A stretch of DNA of 64,000 nt, taken from Alloboseaceae bacterium BT-24-1. GTDB taxonomy: Bacteria > Pseudomonadota > Alphaproteobacteria > Rhizobiales > Beijerinckiaceae. The notes beneath the pieces are model-generated. The model saw only the letters and a list, made by a program, of their open reading frames with translations. It had not been told where the DNA came from and did not search any database. The DNA lies in NCBI GenBank assembly GCA_025846845.1, contig JAOYTL010000006.1, positions 62,001-126,000 on the forward strand. The letters are read 5' to 3'. Positions 52,149 through 61,041 of this stretch are shown here, one piece after another (the stretch's first letter is position 1; the number at the start of each line of letters is the position of its first letter). Made by a program: the position numbers and the translations under genes.

Positions 52149-53309
52149 TTACGCGCAACCTGTACGAGCGCATTCCATCAATTCGGAAATTCGCGCCGTC
52201 GCCTTGAGACCGGAACCGGTTAGAATGAGGACCGTGGTTTCCCCCGCCAAGATATCGCCGTTCTGTTGCAATTGCCGGAAAGCAGCGATGACACCGGCGG
52301 ACGTTGGCTCGACATATAGGCCAGCCTCCGCGCTCTGCCAGACGGCCTGCTCGATCGCCTCCTCGGAAAGCGAAACGGTTCCGCCACGGGAGCGACGCAG
52401 TGCTTGCAGGATCTGGCGTAGCCGTACCGGCTGCGCGATCGCCGTGCCTTCAGCGATGGTCGGACCGGTCTCGACTGGAACGGCGCGCTCGCTTCCGGCC
52501 TGAAAGCTAGCATGGATCGGAGCGCATCGTGCTGGCTGAACGCCGAAAAGCCGAGGTAGCTTCGTAATCTGTCCAGCACGCAGCAACTCGCCGAAGCCGA
52601 TATCGCAGCCGAGCACGTTGCTGCCGGCGCCCATCGGCATGATGACGTTGTCGGGTGCGCGAAAGGCGAGGTCTTCCCACAATTCGTATGCGAGCGTCTT
52701 GGTCCCCTCAAGGAAGAAGGCCTGCCAATTGTGGCTGGCATAAAAGAGCCTGTCGGACTGTCGGATTGCCTCGTCGGCTGTTGCTTGGCGCGGGCCTTCG
52801 ACGAGCTCGATCTCAGCGCCATGGGCGCGCATCTGCACAGTCTTGCCAGGCTGGGTCGAGGCCGGGACCAAGATCTTGGCTCGCATGCCACCGGCGGCAG
52901 CATAGGTCGCGACAGCGGCACCGCCATTGCCAGATGAGTCTTCCAGCACCGCCATGATGCCCTGTTGGCGCAGGACCGACAGCATGACCGAGACGCCACG
53001 GTCCTTAAAACTGCCGGAAGGGGAGACCCATTCGAGCTTGCACAGTGCCGGCGATCCGCCGAGATTGCGCTCGACTAGCGGCGTCAGTCCTTCGCCTAGC
53101 GTGATCGGCGTATCGACCGGCAAGGCAAGGCTGGCACCATAGCGCCAGAGCGAGCGCCGAGTGGTGTCGATTTGGTCGCGGGCCATTCCCGGCAGGGGTG
53201 TTATCATCAGCGGGCGGCCCGCGGGTGAGCGCCAGCGTGGTTCCGCGATCGAGAAGACCTCGCCGCTTTCAGGATCCAGATAAGCGGGCGTCTGTCGGTC
53301 GTGCTGCAT
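52149..53309 (-). CDS. Threonine-synthase-like PLP-dependent lyase
   Basis: A 386-residue fold type II PLP enzyme. The PLP-binding Lys lies in SGSFKDRG (about 102), the phosphate loop is SSGNGGAAVATYAAAG and VIMPMGAGSNVLG. It resembles threonine synthase more than serine dehydratase, but its short N-terminus and neighbours suggest a catabolic beta- or gamma-eliminating lyase. It is followed upstream by a LysR gene, then RidA and a symporter. Substrate unknown. Confidence 0.85.
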   Translation of the reverse strand: MQHDRQTPAYLDPESGEVFSIAEPRWRSPAGRPLMITPLPGMARDQIDTTRRSLWRYGASLALPVDTPITLGEGLTPLVERNLGGSPALCKLEWVSPSGSFKDRGVSVMLSVLRQQGIMAVLEDSSGNGGAAVATYAAAGGMRAKILVPASTQPGKTVQMRAHGAEIELVEGPRQATADEAIRQSDRLFYASHNWQAFFLEGTKTLAYELWEDLAFRAPDNVIMPMGAGSNVLGCDIGFGELLRAGQITKLPRLFGVQPARCAPIHASFQAGSERAVPVETGPTIAEGTAIAQPVRLRQILQALRRSRGGTVSLSEEAIEQAVWQSAEAGLYVEPTSAGVIAAFRQLQQNGDILAGETTVLILTGSGLKATARISELMECARTGCA

Positions 53310-53403
53310 AGCGGCTGCTCCTGTTGGCTTTCAGCCATCTAGGACGCGTCGCCAACGAAGGCTTATGAAGCTTTGGCGATAGGTTATTCTCTAATGGAAT
53401 ATG

Positions 53404-54348
53404 TTAGTGTCGGTTGTCAGCGGCGCGAAATTGCGCTGAGTTGAGAAGATGGCGCCAAAGCGCCTCGCCGCGCGCCGAGAGGCCGCGATTGGAGCGGAAC
53501 AGGCAGATCCGCATGGGCACAGTCCAGTCCGGTCCGGCTGCAGCCACCAGTCGACCGCTGGCTAGTTCGCCACCGACGAGGCTACGCGGCAGCCAGGCGA
53601 GCCCGTGCCCATTCACGGCCATGCTCTTCACGGCTTCAGTCAATGGGCTTTCAAATACGATCTCCAGCATCGGTGCCGGATCTCGTTCTGCGAGCAGGAC
53701 CCTCACGGCGCTGCCGGTCCAGGAGCCTGCGGCGAGCGAGAGATAGGCTGTGCGCTGTCCGGCCTTGCCCGGTAACGGATAGGCGGGCGATCCGGCAGCA
53801 TCAGGCACGCTGACCGGCACCGCGTCGTCGTCGTCGGCGATGACGACGCTGGCAAAGCGATTGGCTCCCAGGCTTTCCATCGGCCGGTCCGGCACATGAC
53901 ATATCGCGAACTCGACGTCACCCTGCTCCAACCACTGGAAGCAGCGATCGGCCCGGTGACAGTCGAGCTTCAGTGGAAAGCGGCCGAGATCGCGCTCTAT
54001 CGCCGCTAGCCAGCCGGGAAAGAACGAGAAGGCAATGGCATGGGTCGCGGCCAGCGCGACAGCCGACTGGATGCGACCGGCAGCGAGCCGCGCCCGGTTG
54101 CGGCTCTGAACCAGCAGGTCAGCGATCTCCTGGGCTCCTGGCTCGAAAGCCCGGCCGGCTTCCGACAGCCGCACCGGCAGAGAAGAGCGATCGAACAGTT
54201 CGACATCGGCCCATTGTTCGAGCGCCCTGATCCGCTTGCTCAGGGTCGACTGCGTCGTGTTGCGATGCAGCGCCGCCTTGGAGAAGCTGCCGGCGCGGGC
54301 CAGTGCCAAGAAATCGAGCAACCAAGCGTGATCCATCGTCGGCTCCAT
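53404..54348 (-). CDS. LysR-family transcriptional regulator
   Basis: A 314-residue regulator: winged helix-turn-helix (WLLDFLALARAGSFSKAALH, NTTQSTLSKRIRALEQWADV) and a C-terminal effector domain. It lies between the PLP enzyme and the divergent RidA/symporter genes, the normal place for a local LysR activator. Effector unknown, probably the amino acid transported or degraded here. Confidence 0.93.
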   Translation of the reverse strand: MEPTMDHAWLLDFLALARAGSFSKAALHRNTTQSTLSKRIRALEQWADVELFDRSSLPVRLSEAGRAFEPGAQEIADLLVQSRNRARLAAGRIQSAVALAATHAIAFSFFPGWLAAIERDLGRFPLKLDCHRADRCFQWLEQGDVEFAICHVPDRPMESLGANRFASVVIADDDDAVPVSVPDAAGSPAYPLPGKAGQRTAYLSLAAGSWTGSAVRVLLAERDPAPMLEIVFESPLTEAVKSMAVNGHGLAWLPRSLVGGELASGRLVAAAGPDWTVPMRICLFRSNRGLSARGEALWRHLLNSAQFRAADNRH

Positions 54349-54439
54349 TCCAAATCGGAATATCTTGCCGCGAAAACATCATCCCGTCGAGCTTACGTCA
54401 CCCCTATGGTCCCGGACGTCTTCACGTCCCGGAGCCACC

Positions 54440-54826
54440 ATGCCTGCTGCCATCGCCGCCATCGCCACCGAAAATGCCGCGGCCCCGTTCGGGCACTATG
54501 TCCAGGCGATCGTCGCTGACGATTTCGTCTTCATCTCCGGGCAGCTTGCCAGCCTGGCCGATGGCACTTTGCGGCCGGATACCGATTTCGAGGCGCAGGC
54601 GCGGCAGTCGCTTGGTAATCTGCTCGCCATCGCCGCCGCGGCGGGGGTTGCGCCCGAGCGCATCGTCAAAGTTACGGCCTACATCGTTGGCGCCGAGCAC
54701 TGGCCGGCCTTCGACCACGTCTTCGCCGCGGCGTTTGGGATACATCGCCCGGCGCGCTCGGTCGTCCCGGTCCCGGCACTGCACCACGGCTATCTGATCG
54801 AGATCGAAGCCATCGCCCGGCTTTGA
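54440..54826 (+). CDS. RidA family enamine/imine deaminase
   Basis: A 128-residue trimeric YjgF/RidA protein. VFISGQLASLADGTL, FEAQARQSLGNLLAIAAAAG and the conserved Arg in PARSVVPVPALHHGYLIEIE fit the family. RidA hydrolyses reactive 2-aminoacrylate-type products of PLP lyases to keto acids, which fits the adjacent PLP enzyme. The ATG at 54440 gives the normal length. Confidence 0.92.
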   Translation: MPAAIAAIATENAAAPFGHYVQAIVADDFVFISGQLASLADGTLRPDTDFEAQARQSLGNLLAIAAAAGVAPERIVKVTAYIVGAEHWPAFDHVFAAAFGIHRPARSVVPVPALHHGYLIEIEAIARL

Positions 54827-54863
54827 CCGGGATTTTCACCAACAAGCAAAAATGGGGAGAAAC

Positions 54864-56138
54864 ATGATCGAATCCACTGCCGCTCCGAAGCGGCGGCGAC
54901 TGCCGCCATTGCCGTTGCAGATGATGCTCGGTCTGCTCGCCGGGCTCGCCGTTGGCATGCTCTGGCCCAAGCTCGGTGCCGGGCTCCAGCCTTTCGGGAC
55001 CGCCTTTATCGAGGCGATTAAGATGGTGGTGATCCCGCTGGTGTTCTCGGCGGTGACGCTGGGCGTCGCCCGAATGGGCAGCGAGCTCAGCCGCTTCGGG
55101 CGTGTCGCGGTGCTGGCGCTTGCCTGGTTCATGTTCGCGACGCTCGTCAGTATCGTGATCGGATTGGCGCTCAACGGAATCTTCCATCCGGGCGCTGGCG
55201 CCAGCCTGGCGAGCAGCGGCAAGCTGCCGGGCAATATTGCATCCTCGGTCGACTGGACGAAGTATTTCCTCGATCTGATCCCGGCGAATGTGCTCGCGGT
55301 GATGGCGGCACAGAAGGTGCTACCGACCATCGTCTTCGCAGTGCTGTTCGGCATGGCCCTGGCCTCGCTCGGCCCACCGGCCCGGCCGATCACGGACGGG
55401 TTGCAGGCGCTGCTCGACGCCATGTTCAAGCTGACGCAATGGATCGTCGCATTCGCACCGCTTGCAGTCTTTGCGGTGATGGCCTGGCTGTTCGCAACGC
55501 AGGGGCTCGCGACGATCGGTGCCTTGGCCAAGCTGATCGGCGTTATGTACATCGGCATCGCGATAGCAATCATGATGTCGTGGGTCGCGCTCTGGCTGAT
55601 CGGCGAGCGGCCGCTGGCGGTTACGCGCAAGGTGATGGAGCCGCTGATCCTCGGCTTCACCACGCGTTCCTCAGAGGTCACGCTTCCCGTCCACATGGAA
55701 AAGCTCAAAAGCATGGGTGCGCCCGACCGTGTCGTCTCGGTGGTGCTACCGCTCGGCTATAGCTTCAATCTCGACGGCTCCAGCCTCTATATTGCGCTGG
55801 CGGTGACTTTCCTCGCTGAAGCCTACGGGCTGCAGCTCGACTGGCCGGCGCTTGCGACGATCCTGCTGACCACGCTAATCGCCTCGAAAGGCATTGCCAA
55901 CGTTCCTTCGGGCGGCCTTGTCGCACTGGCGACGGTGACAACCGCGATTGGCCTCCCGGTTGAGGCAATCGCCATTATCGCCGGCGTGGACGCCTTCATG
56001 GACATGGGCAGAACCGCCGTGAATGTTTTCGGCAACACCGTCGCCGTTCTATTGGTTAAGAATGCAGCCAAAGATACAGAGGAAGAAGAGATTGTCCCCG
56101 ATTATGCCCAAGATAATAGATTATCTCCAACTGCGTAA
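54864..56138 (+). CDS. Dicarboxylate/amino acid:cation symporter (DAACS family)
   Basis: A 424-residue inner-membrane transporter with about eight helices and two re-entrant hairpins. LPLGYSFNLDGSSLYIALAV and GVDAFMDMGRTAVNVFGNTV are family motifs that bind sodium and substrate. It starts at 54864 behind GGGGAG and follows RidA by 37 bases, probably co-transcribed. Likely takes up the amino acid or dicarboxylate used by the PLP enzyme. Confidence 0.94.
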   Translation: MIESTAAPKRRRLPPLPLQMMLGLLAGLAVGMLWPKLGAGLQPFGTAFIEAIKMVVIPLVFSAVTLGVARMGSELSRFGRVAVLALAWFMFATLVSIVIGLALNGIFHPGAGASLASSGKLPGNIASSVDWTKYFLDLIPANVLAVMAAQKVLPTIVFAVLFGMALASLGPPARPITDGLQALLDAMFKLTQWIVAFAPLAVFAVMAWLFATQGLATIGALAKLIGVMYIGIAIAIMMSWVALWLIGERPLAVTRKVMEPLILGFTTRSSEVTLPVHMEKLKSMGAPDRVVSVVLPLGYSFNLDGSSLYIALAVTFLAEAYGLQLDWPALATILLTTLIASKGIANVPSGGLVALATVTTAIGLPVEAIAIIAGVDAFMDMGRTAVNVFGNTVAVLLVKNAAKDTEEEEIVPDYAQDNRLSPTA

Positions 56139-56204
56139 GAAAGCGGGCAGGGCGATCTCAAAGCGGAGTTCTTATTTCCAAATTCCTGCCAGATCGACTA
56201 TGAC

Positions 56205-56233
56205 TGCAGCTTGTGCTGAACGCACAAGCTGCA
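56205..56233 (+). terminator. Hairpin downstream of symporter
   Basis: Eleven-base perfect arms TGCAGCTTGTG (56205-56215) and CACAAGCTGCA (56223-56233), about 65 bases past the symporter stop. No T-run. Confidence 0.5.
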
Positions 56234-56441
56234 GCATCAAGCAAGCCGGGCAGTCTGCGCGATCCATGGAAGTTGTAAGCGGATAATATATTGAAATGGC
56301 AAGTTTCTGTCCGCTTTCGCTGCAGCTCCGATTTCACGCATAATTGGCGGACCTTCAGCCCACCGCGGCGTCACAGCCGTCCTCAGTGAAACGCGCAGGA
56401 CCACGTTCCAGCGCGCTGCCTACCGAACAGCCCTGTTCGTC

Positions 56442-56687
56442 TCAGCGACGGCTGCTTGAAACCCGGTCCTGATGCCCGCCGGAAAGGAACTGCAGGAAAG
56501 CTGGCGGGATCTCAATGAAGCCGAGAGCTTCCTGGCGGATATCGAAGTCCGCGATAGCATCGATCAGCATCTCAAACTCCCCCTCACAGTCAGAGCCTCT
56601 CAAGGATGAGATCAGCTGTGCAGCTCGCAGTACAGCAGCCTTCCGTTGTTCATAAGACGAGATCATCACGGCATCGGCGTTTGGCAT
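56442..56687 (-). CDS. Hypothetical protein
   Basis: An 81-residue helical protein: SSYEQRKAAVLRAAQLISSL, GEFEMLIDAIADFDIRQEAL. It is acidic with a basic end. The ATG at 56687 has GAGGTGG upstream. No family was recognised. Confidence 0.6.
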   Translation of the reverse strand: MPNADAVMISSYEQRKAAVLRAAQLISSLRGSDCEGEFEMLIDAIADFDIRQEALGFIEIPPAFLQFLSGGHQDRVSSSRR

Positions 56688-56996
56688 GACACCACCTCAT
56701 CGCTACGCAACTCACACCCGCTACGCTAGCGACCCGACCGCTGAAATACGAGTCGCTTATCCAGGATTGCCCGGCATCCGGCCCGAAAGTCTCCATAAGC
56801 CGGCGGAAACCGCATCATGCTGCCTTATCCCGTCGAGCTTCCGGGCGGTTCGCGGAGCGGCAGGATTCCAGCTATTGCCGCCTGAGTTCAGCAGCGAGGT
56901 TCCTCTCGAGCGGCCGCGTGCCCAGGCCACGCCAGGATGTCTTGCCGTCGACGAGCGGCCCGTTGAACTCCTGCCGCCGCGAGACGACAGTCCGGC
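56688..56996. other. Decayed stretch upstream of kinase remnant
   Basis: About 300 bases with no supported gene. Position suggests it contains the degraded body of the histidine kinase whose ATPase motif is visible next to it. Confidence 0.35.
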
Positions 56997-57140
56997 ATGG
57001 TCAGGGCTGCCGCTGAGATCGAATCGGAACCCAAGGCTACCCTTTCGATCTCGCTCCTGCTGCACGAACTGGCCACCAATACTGTCAAGCACGGCTCGCA
57101 CTCCGTTCGTGCGGGTAAAGTGGCCACGTCGCACAGTTGA
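56997..57140 (+). pseudogene. HWE-type histidine kinase remnant
   Basis: The 47-codon frame reads MVRAAAEIESEPKATLSISL, then LLHELATNTVKHGSHSVRAG. This is the ATPase N-box of HWE/HisKA_2 kinases (normally LALHELATNAVKYGALS). The kinase is otherwise gone, both before and after. Confidence 0.7.
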
Positions 57141-57457
57141 ACGCTGCGATCCCGAGCCAAAGACGCGTCAAAATCTAACCTTAGCGCCCGTGCTTGAAGC
57201 CGACATACGAACCTCCCAGGCGCCATGCCGGCTTCGACATCAGTGCGCAGAGCGTACACCGCGCAGCGTCCAAGCCCTATTTCGGCTCCCAGTATGACTG
57301 ACCGGCGCCACTGCCCGATGGCAATGTGCTACCCGCGGCCCTCGATGACACGCCGTCGGCCTCCGGCTGCCGCCCCAATTCAGCCCGAATTGGAACGCCC
57401 GTTACGTACCTCTCTGAGAGATGCGGCTTTCCGCCTCTCCCCTAGCGCGATCGTGTA
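57141..57457. other. Gene-free stretch
   Basis: About 315 bases with no supported gene. The DUF1236 promoter begins at its end. Confidence 0.35.
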
Positions 57458-57482
57458 GGAACTTCATCGCCGCATCTTGGTT
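57458..57482 (+). promoter_or_regulatory. EcfG-like promoter of DUF1236 gene
   Basis: GGAAC (57458-57462), 16-base spacer, GGTT (57479-57482). One mismatch in the -10. It ends 33 bases before the ATG, the same distance as the yciF promoter. Confidence 0.4.
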
Positions 57483-57514
57483 GCTGCACCAAGCACGCAA
57501 TTCGGGAGATGGAC

Positions 57515-57913
57515 ATGAAGAATCTCGCATTCGCATTCGCACTAGTGGTTTTGCCCGCAACGGCTTTCGCGCAGAATTCCGGGGTGGTCGTCCGTGATCC
57601 AGCTGGCGGTTCGACGCGCGATCCGGCGCTCGGCGCCGGCACGGTCGAGGCTCCCCTGAAACGGGATCCGGCCGGAGGGGTAATGATCGACGATTCGCCG
57701 CGCTTCCGCACCTATGTGGTCGAGCAGCGCGTTCCGTCCTACGCCTACGCCGAGCCGATGGTGGTCGGCACAGTCCTGCCGGATGAGGGAGGCATCGTCT
57801 ATCGCGAGGTGCCAAGTGAATACGGCGCGCAGGGCTACAGCTATACGGTTGTGAATGGTCGCACCGTTTTGGTCGAGCCGCGTAGCCGGCGCATCGTTCA
57901 AATCATCAACTGA
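57515..57913 (+). CDS. DUF1236 domain exported protein
   Basis: A 132-residue protein. Signal peptide MKNLAFAFALVVLPATAFA, then a low-complexity linker and the DUF1236 part (RTYVVEQRVPSYAYAEPMVV, GTVLPDEGG, ... VNGRTVLVEPRSRRIVQI). The family is periplasmic, common in Hyphomicrobiales, of unknown role. The ATG at 57515 has GGAG at six bases, better than the ATG two codons earlier. An EcfG-like promoter precedes it. Confidence 0.88.
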   Translation: MKNLAFAFALVVLPATAFAQNSGVVVRDPAGGSTRDPALGAGTVEAPLKRDPAGGVMIDDSPRFRTYVVEQRVPSYAYAEPMVVGTVLPDEGGIVYREVPSEYGAQGYSYTVVNGRTVLVEPRSRRIVQIIN

Positions 57914-58193
57914 TTCCTGCCAGGGATCGCTAGCGAATGAGCGGGACGGCCCGAGGAGCGTGTTGGCGTATTGGGGTCGTCCCGCTTGCGTTCGGCCGAG
58001 GGGGCCGCGATTCTCGGGGTGCCATAATTTCGCCGCGGCGAGTTTAAACCTTTAGGGGGCTGTCCATGTGGCGGCGGACGCCGGGCTGACGACAGCGCCT
58101 CCCTCCCGAGCCCCATCGGCTCGGCGTCCACAGCCACAGAGGAAAAGGAGAGGGCAGCTATCGCCTTAAGCCTGATGCCCTCTCCCGGCTTCG

Positions 58194-58526
58194 CTACTTA
58201 CGCGACGCCGTAGCCTTCTTTGCGGGCGGTGCCGATTGGTTGCAGTTGGCGGCCTTGGCCGGCGCCTTCATCTCCGCAGCGCCCCAGTCGTCGAACAGGT
58301 ACTCCCTGACGACGTTCTCCGTCTCGCCGGTGTCCTGGCGTGCCTTGATGCCGATCTTCACCCGGAACTTGATGAAGTGCAGTCCCTGGCTGTCGTCCGG
58401 CGACAGCACACAGGTCGCGCGGCATAGGCCAGCAAAGTCGCGTTGGCCGATCTCCTGCGCGGCTTCGTTCTGATTCTCGATATTGTAGTTGATGTAGAAG
58501 GGACGCCCGTCGTGCGATCGTGGCAC
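58194..58526 (-). CDS. Hypothetical protein at the end of the CoA operon
   Basis: A 110-residue soluble protein starting with GTG: PRSHDGRPFYINYNIENQNE, DFAGLCRATCVLSPDDSQGL, HFIKFRVKIGIKARQDTGET, then a basic Ala/Lys-rich tail. Beta-rich central part with several Cys. It starts two bases after the acyl-CoA ligase stop. No family was recognised. Confidence 0.6.
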   Translation of the reverse strand: MPRSHDGRPFYINYNIENQNEAAQEIGQRDFAGLCRATCVLSPDDSQGLHFIKFRVKIGIKARQDTGETENVVREYLFDDWGAAEMKAPAKAANCNQSAPPAKKATASRK

Positions 58527-58527
58527 A

Positions 58528-60219
58528 TCAAAATCTAACGCGCGAGGCGCTCGCCTCCCGATCGTCCAAAGATGCTGATATCTCCGCGTCCCAGGCATCC
58601 GCACGCAGATCGTCGACGCCAGCCAGCAGGTTGCGCTTTTCGATCTTATTGGAAACGGTTCGCGGGAAGTTCTCGACATAGGTGTAAAAGCGCGGAACCT
58701 TGAAGGCAGCCAGGCCCTTGCGGGCGTGTGCCAGGATCGCCTGGGGCGGCAGGTCGGCTCGCGAGAGGCCGGGCTTGAGCTGCACGTAGATTTTGACCTC
58801 TTCGCCGCGCTTGATGTCCGGCACCGGCACTGCCGCGCAATCCTCCACCTGCGGCAGTTGGCGGATCACAGCCTCGACCTCGCGCGCGGCGATGTTCTCC
58901 GATGAGCGCCGGATCATGTCCTTGAGCCGCCCGACCAGCTGGAGAAAGCCATACTCGTCGCCTTCGAACAGATCACCCGTCCGGAACCAGCGAAGGCCGC
59001 CGTCATCCGCGTCGCGAAAGGCTTCCGCGTCGGCATCGGGGCGGTTCCAATAGCCCTTGAGCAGACCACGCCCCCGCACCCAGAGCTCGCCGCGCTGTCC
59101 GGGTAAAACCACCCTGCTGTCCTCATCACGGATCGTGGTTTCGCGGAACGGCCCGTCGATTCCGACGGAGCCGGAATCGTACATCGCCTGGAAGCTCGCC
59201 GGCATCAGCGTGCCGAGGCCGATCTCGGTCATGCCGAAGCCCTCGCGCGCCCTGACGCCAAAGCGCCGCTTGAAGACCCGGCAGGTCTCGCCGTCCCAGC
59301 CGAAACTGGCGACCTGCCTGAGTGCCGTCGATCCGTCATCCGGCTCTTCAGGCTGGCGGGTCATCAGGATCGGGAACTGGCACCACTCGATGCCATATTG
59401 CTTCACCCAGCCGATGAAACGCGAGGAGGAGAGCTGCGGGGCGATGAACAGCGTGCCGCCGAGCACCATGGTCTTCAGCAGGTGCCATTGCGGATCCATG
59501 TAGAAGAACGGCTGAGCCGTCATCAGCCGTGAGATCGGCTCTGCATCCCATCCCGCCGCACTCTGAGCCAACACCATCCAGTAGTCGTGGCTGAGCATGC
59601 AGCCCTTCGGGAAACCGGTGGTGCCGGAAGTGTACTGGATGTTCATCAGGTCGTCCGGGCCGATGCCTGGATCGAAGGGCGCAGCGTCCGAGGCTTCCGC
59701 GGCAAGTGCATCGAAATCGATCATGCCCGGCCTCGCCTTGCCGTCGGGCACGAGGGTTCGGGCTGGTGGCGGCAGTCGGTCACGGTCCTCGACCGCCGCG
59801 AGCGTGTCCAGATGAGCCGGATCGATGATCAGCGCCGCCGCGCCGGAATCGCCGGCGACATAGGCGATCTCGCGTGGCGTGTAGCGCGTGTTGACCGGCA
59901 CATGGATCGCGCCGAGCTTGGCCAGCGCCAGAAATAGCAAGGGGTAGAGGATCCGGTTCGGCAGCATGACCGCGACCCTGTCGCCCTTGCCGATGCCGAG
60001 GCCCGCGAGCGCATTCGCGATCCCGTTCGAGGCCCGATCCGCCTGCGCATAGGTCGCGGTCTCGCCTCGATCGAACACCTCCAGAAAAGGCTTGTCGCCA
60101 AGCTCGGCGGCACGCTTACGGCAGAATTCCCCGATCGTGGTGGTGAGAAAGCCCGCTTCGAGCGCCTTGATGCGAGCCCTTTCCGCCGCAAGTTCCGCAA
60201 CGCTGATCTTTGTCGTCAT
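58528..60219 (-). CDS. Acyl-CoA synthetase (AMP-forming ligase, CaiC-like)
   Basis: A 563-residue ANL-superfamily ligase that joins a carboxylic acid to CoA through an acyl-adenylate. The ATP loop is YTSGTTGFPKGC, the A5 region GFGMTEIGLG, the A8 hinge GDLFEGDEYGFLQLVGRLKD and the catalytic Lys NKIEKRNL. Its neighbours are an enoyl-CoA hydratase-like gene and an ABC importer, suggesting activation of an imported carboxylate. Carnitine/crotonobetaine (CaiC) is one possibility. The ATG at 60219 begins MTTKISVAEL. Confidence 0.9.
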   Translation of the reverse strand: MTTKISVAELAAERARIKALEAGFLTTTIGEFCRKRAAELGDKPFLEVFDRGETATYAQADRASNGIANALAGLGIGKGDRVAVMLPNRILYPLLFLALAKLGAIHVPVNTRYTPREIAYVAGDSGAAALIIDPAHLDTLAAVEDRDRLPPPARTLVPDGKARPGMIDFDALAAEASDAAPFDPGIGPDDLMNIQYTSGTTGFPKGCMLSHDYWMVLAQSAAGWDAEPISRLMTAQPFFYMDPQWHLLKTMVLGGTLFIAPQLSSSRFIGWVKQYGIEWCQFPILMTRQPEEPDDGSTALRQVASFGWDGETCRVFKRRFGVRAREGFGMTEIGLGTLMPASFQAMYDSGSVGIDGPFRETTIRDEDSRVVLPGQRGELWVRGRGLLKGYWNRPDADAEAFRDADDGGLRWFRTGDLFEGDEYGFLQLVGRLKDMIRRSSENIAAREVEAVIRQLPQVEDCAAVPVPDIKRGEEVKIYVQLKPGLSRADLPPQAILAHARKGLAAFKVPRFYTYVENFPRTVSNKIEKRNLLAGVDDLRADAWDAEISASLDDREASASRVRF

Positions 60220-60229
60220 CGCCCCCGGC

Positions 60230-61033
60230 CTATTGCTGGTCATCGTTCTTGCGGAAGAAGCCGGTGCCGGCGCCGGGGCCGTCATAGGCGACACGCTGGA
60301 AGCGGAAGAGCGTGCCGGCATAGTCCGTCGCCTGCTCGCGCGGCATGTCCATCGCCCGGTTATAGGCTTCGAGTTCGACCTGAACGGCGACCGGCGGATG
60401 CCTCGCGATCGCCTCCGCCATTGCCTGCGCTTCGGCTGCCAATCGTTCCGGCTGGACGACCCTGTTGATCAGGTGGACCGAAAGCGCCTTTGCGGCATCG
60501 ATCCTCTCCCCGAGCAGCAGCATCTCCATCGCGACCGCCTGCGGGACGATACGGCCGAGGCGCGTCATCGCACCGGCGCCGCCCATGCCATAGGCGATCT
60601 CGGGAAAGCCGAACTGCGCGCGCTCGGTCGCGATCCTGAGCTCGGTCAGCAGCAGCAGGTAGATCAACCCCTGGCCGAGGCAATACCGGTCGACCGCGCC
60701 GATGATCGGCTTCACGCGGCGCAGGCGCATGACGTCCTGTTCCCAGCCCGGGCGCGTCAGCCCGATGCGCTCCTCATGGCAGTGCGGGGACAGATGCGCT
60801 TCCAAAGCCTCCTGCGGGGTGAGTTCCGGCAGTACCGTGCGGATATCGTCACCGGCACAGAAGCTCTCGCCGGCCGAGCCGGTCAGGATGCCGACCCGGA
60901 TGGCTGGGTCGCGGTTGAAGTCGACCAGCGCGTCGTGAAGCTCGCGGTGCATCGCCGGGGTGAAGACGTTCACCTTGCCATTGTCGATGGTGAAGGTGGC
61001 GATGGCACCGGCCTTGGAATAGCTGAGCGGCAT
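60230..61033 (-). CDS. Enoyl-CoA hydratase/isomerase family protein
   Basis: A 267-residue crotonase-fold protein. AGESFCAGDDIRTVL and RIATERAQFGFPEIAYGMGG supply the oxyanion hole and the second acidic residue. At the position of the first catalytic Glu (GGGCEL in hydratases) it has GQGLIYLLLL, so the usual hydratase pair is incomplete. It may be an isomerase, a decarboxylase or a carnitinyl-CoA-type enzyme. It ends ten bases before the ligase start. Confidence 0.85.
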   Translation of the reverse strand: MPLSYSKAGAIATFTIDNGKVNVFTPAMHRELHDALVDFNRDPAIRVGILTGSAGESFCAGDDIRTVLPELTPQEALEAHLSPHCHEERIGLTRPGWEQDVMRLRRVKPIIGAVDRYCLGQGLIYLLLLTELRIATERAQFGFPEIAYGMGGAGAMTRLGRIVPQAVAMEMLLLGERIDAAKALSVHLINRVVQPERLAAEAQAMAEAIARHPPVAVQVELEAYNRAMDMPREQATDYAGTLFRFQRVAYDGPGAGTGFFRKNDDQQ

Positions 61034-61041
61034 GGAGATCC

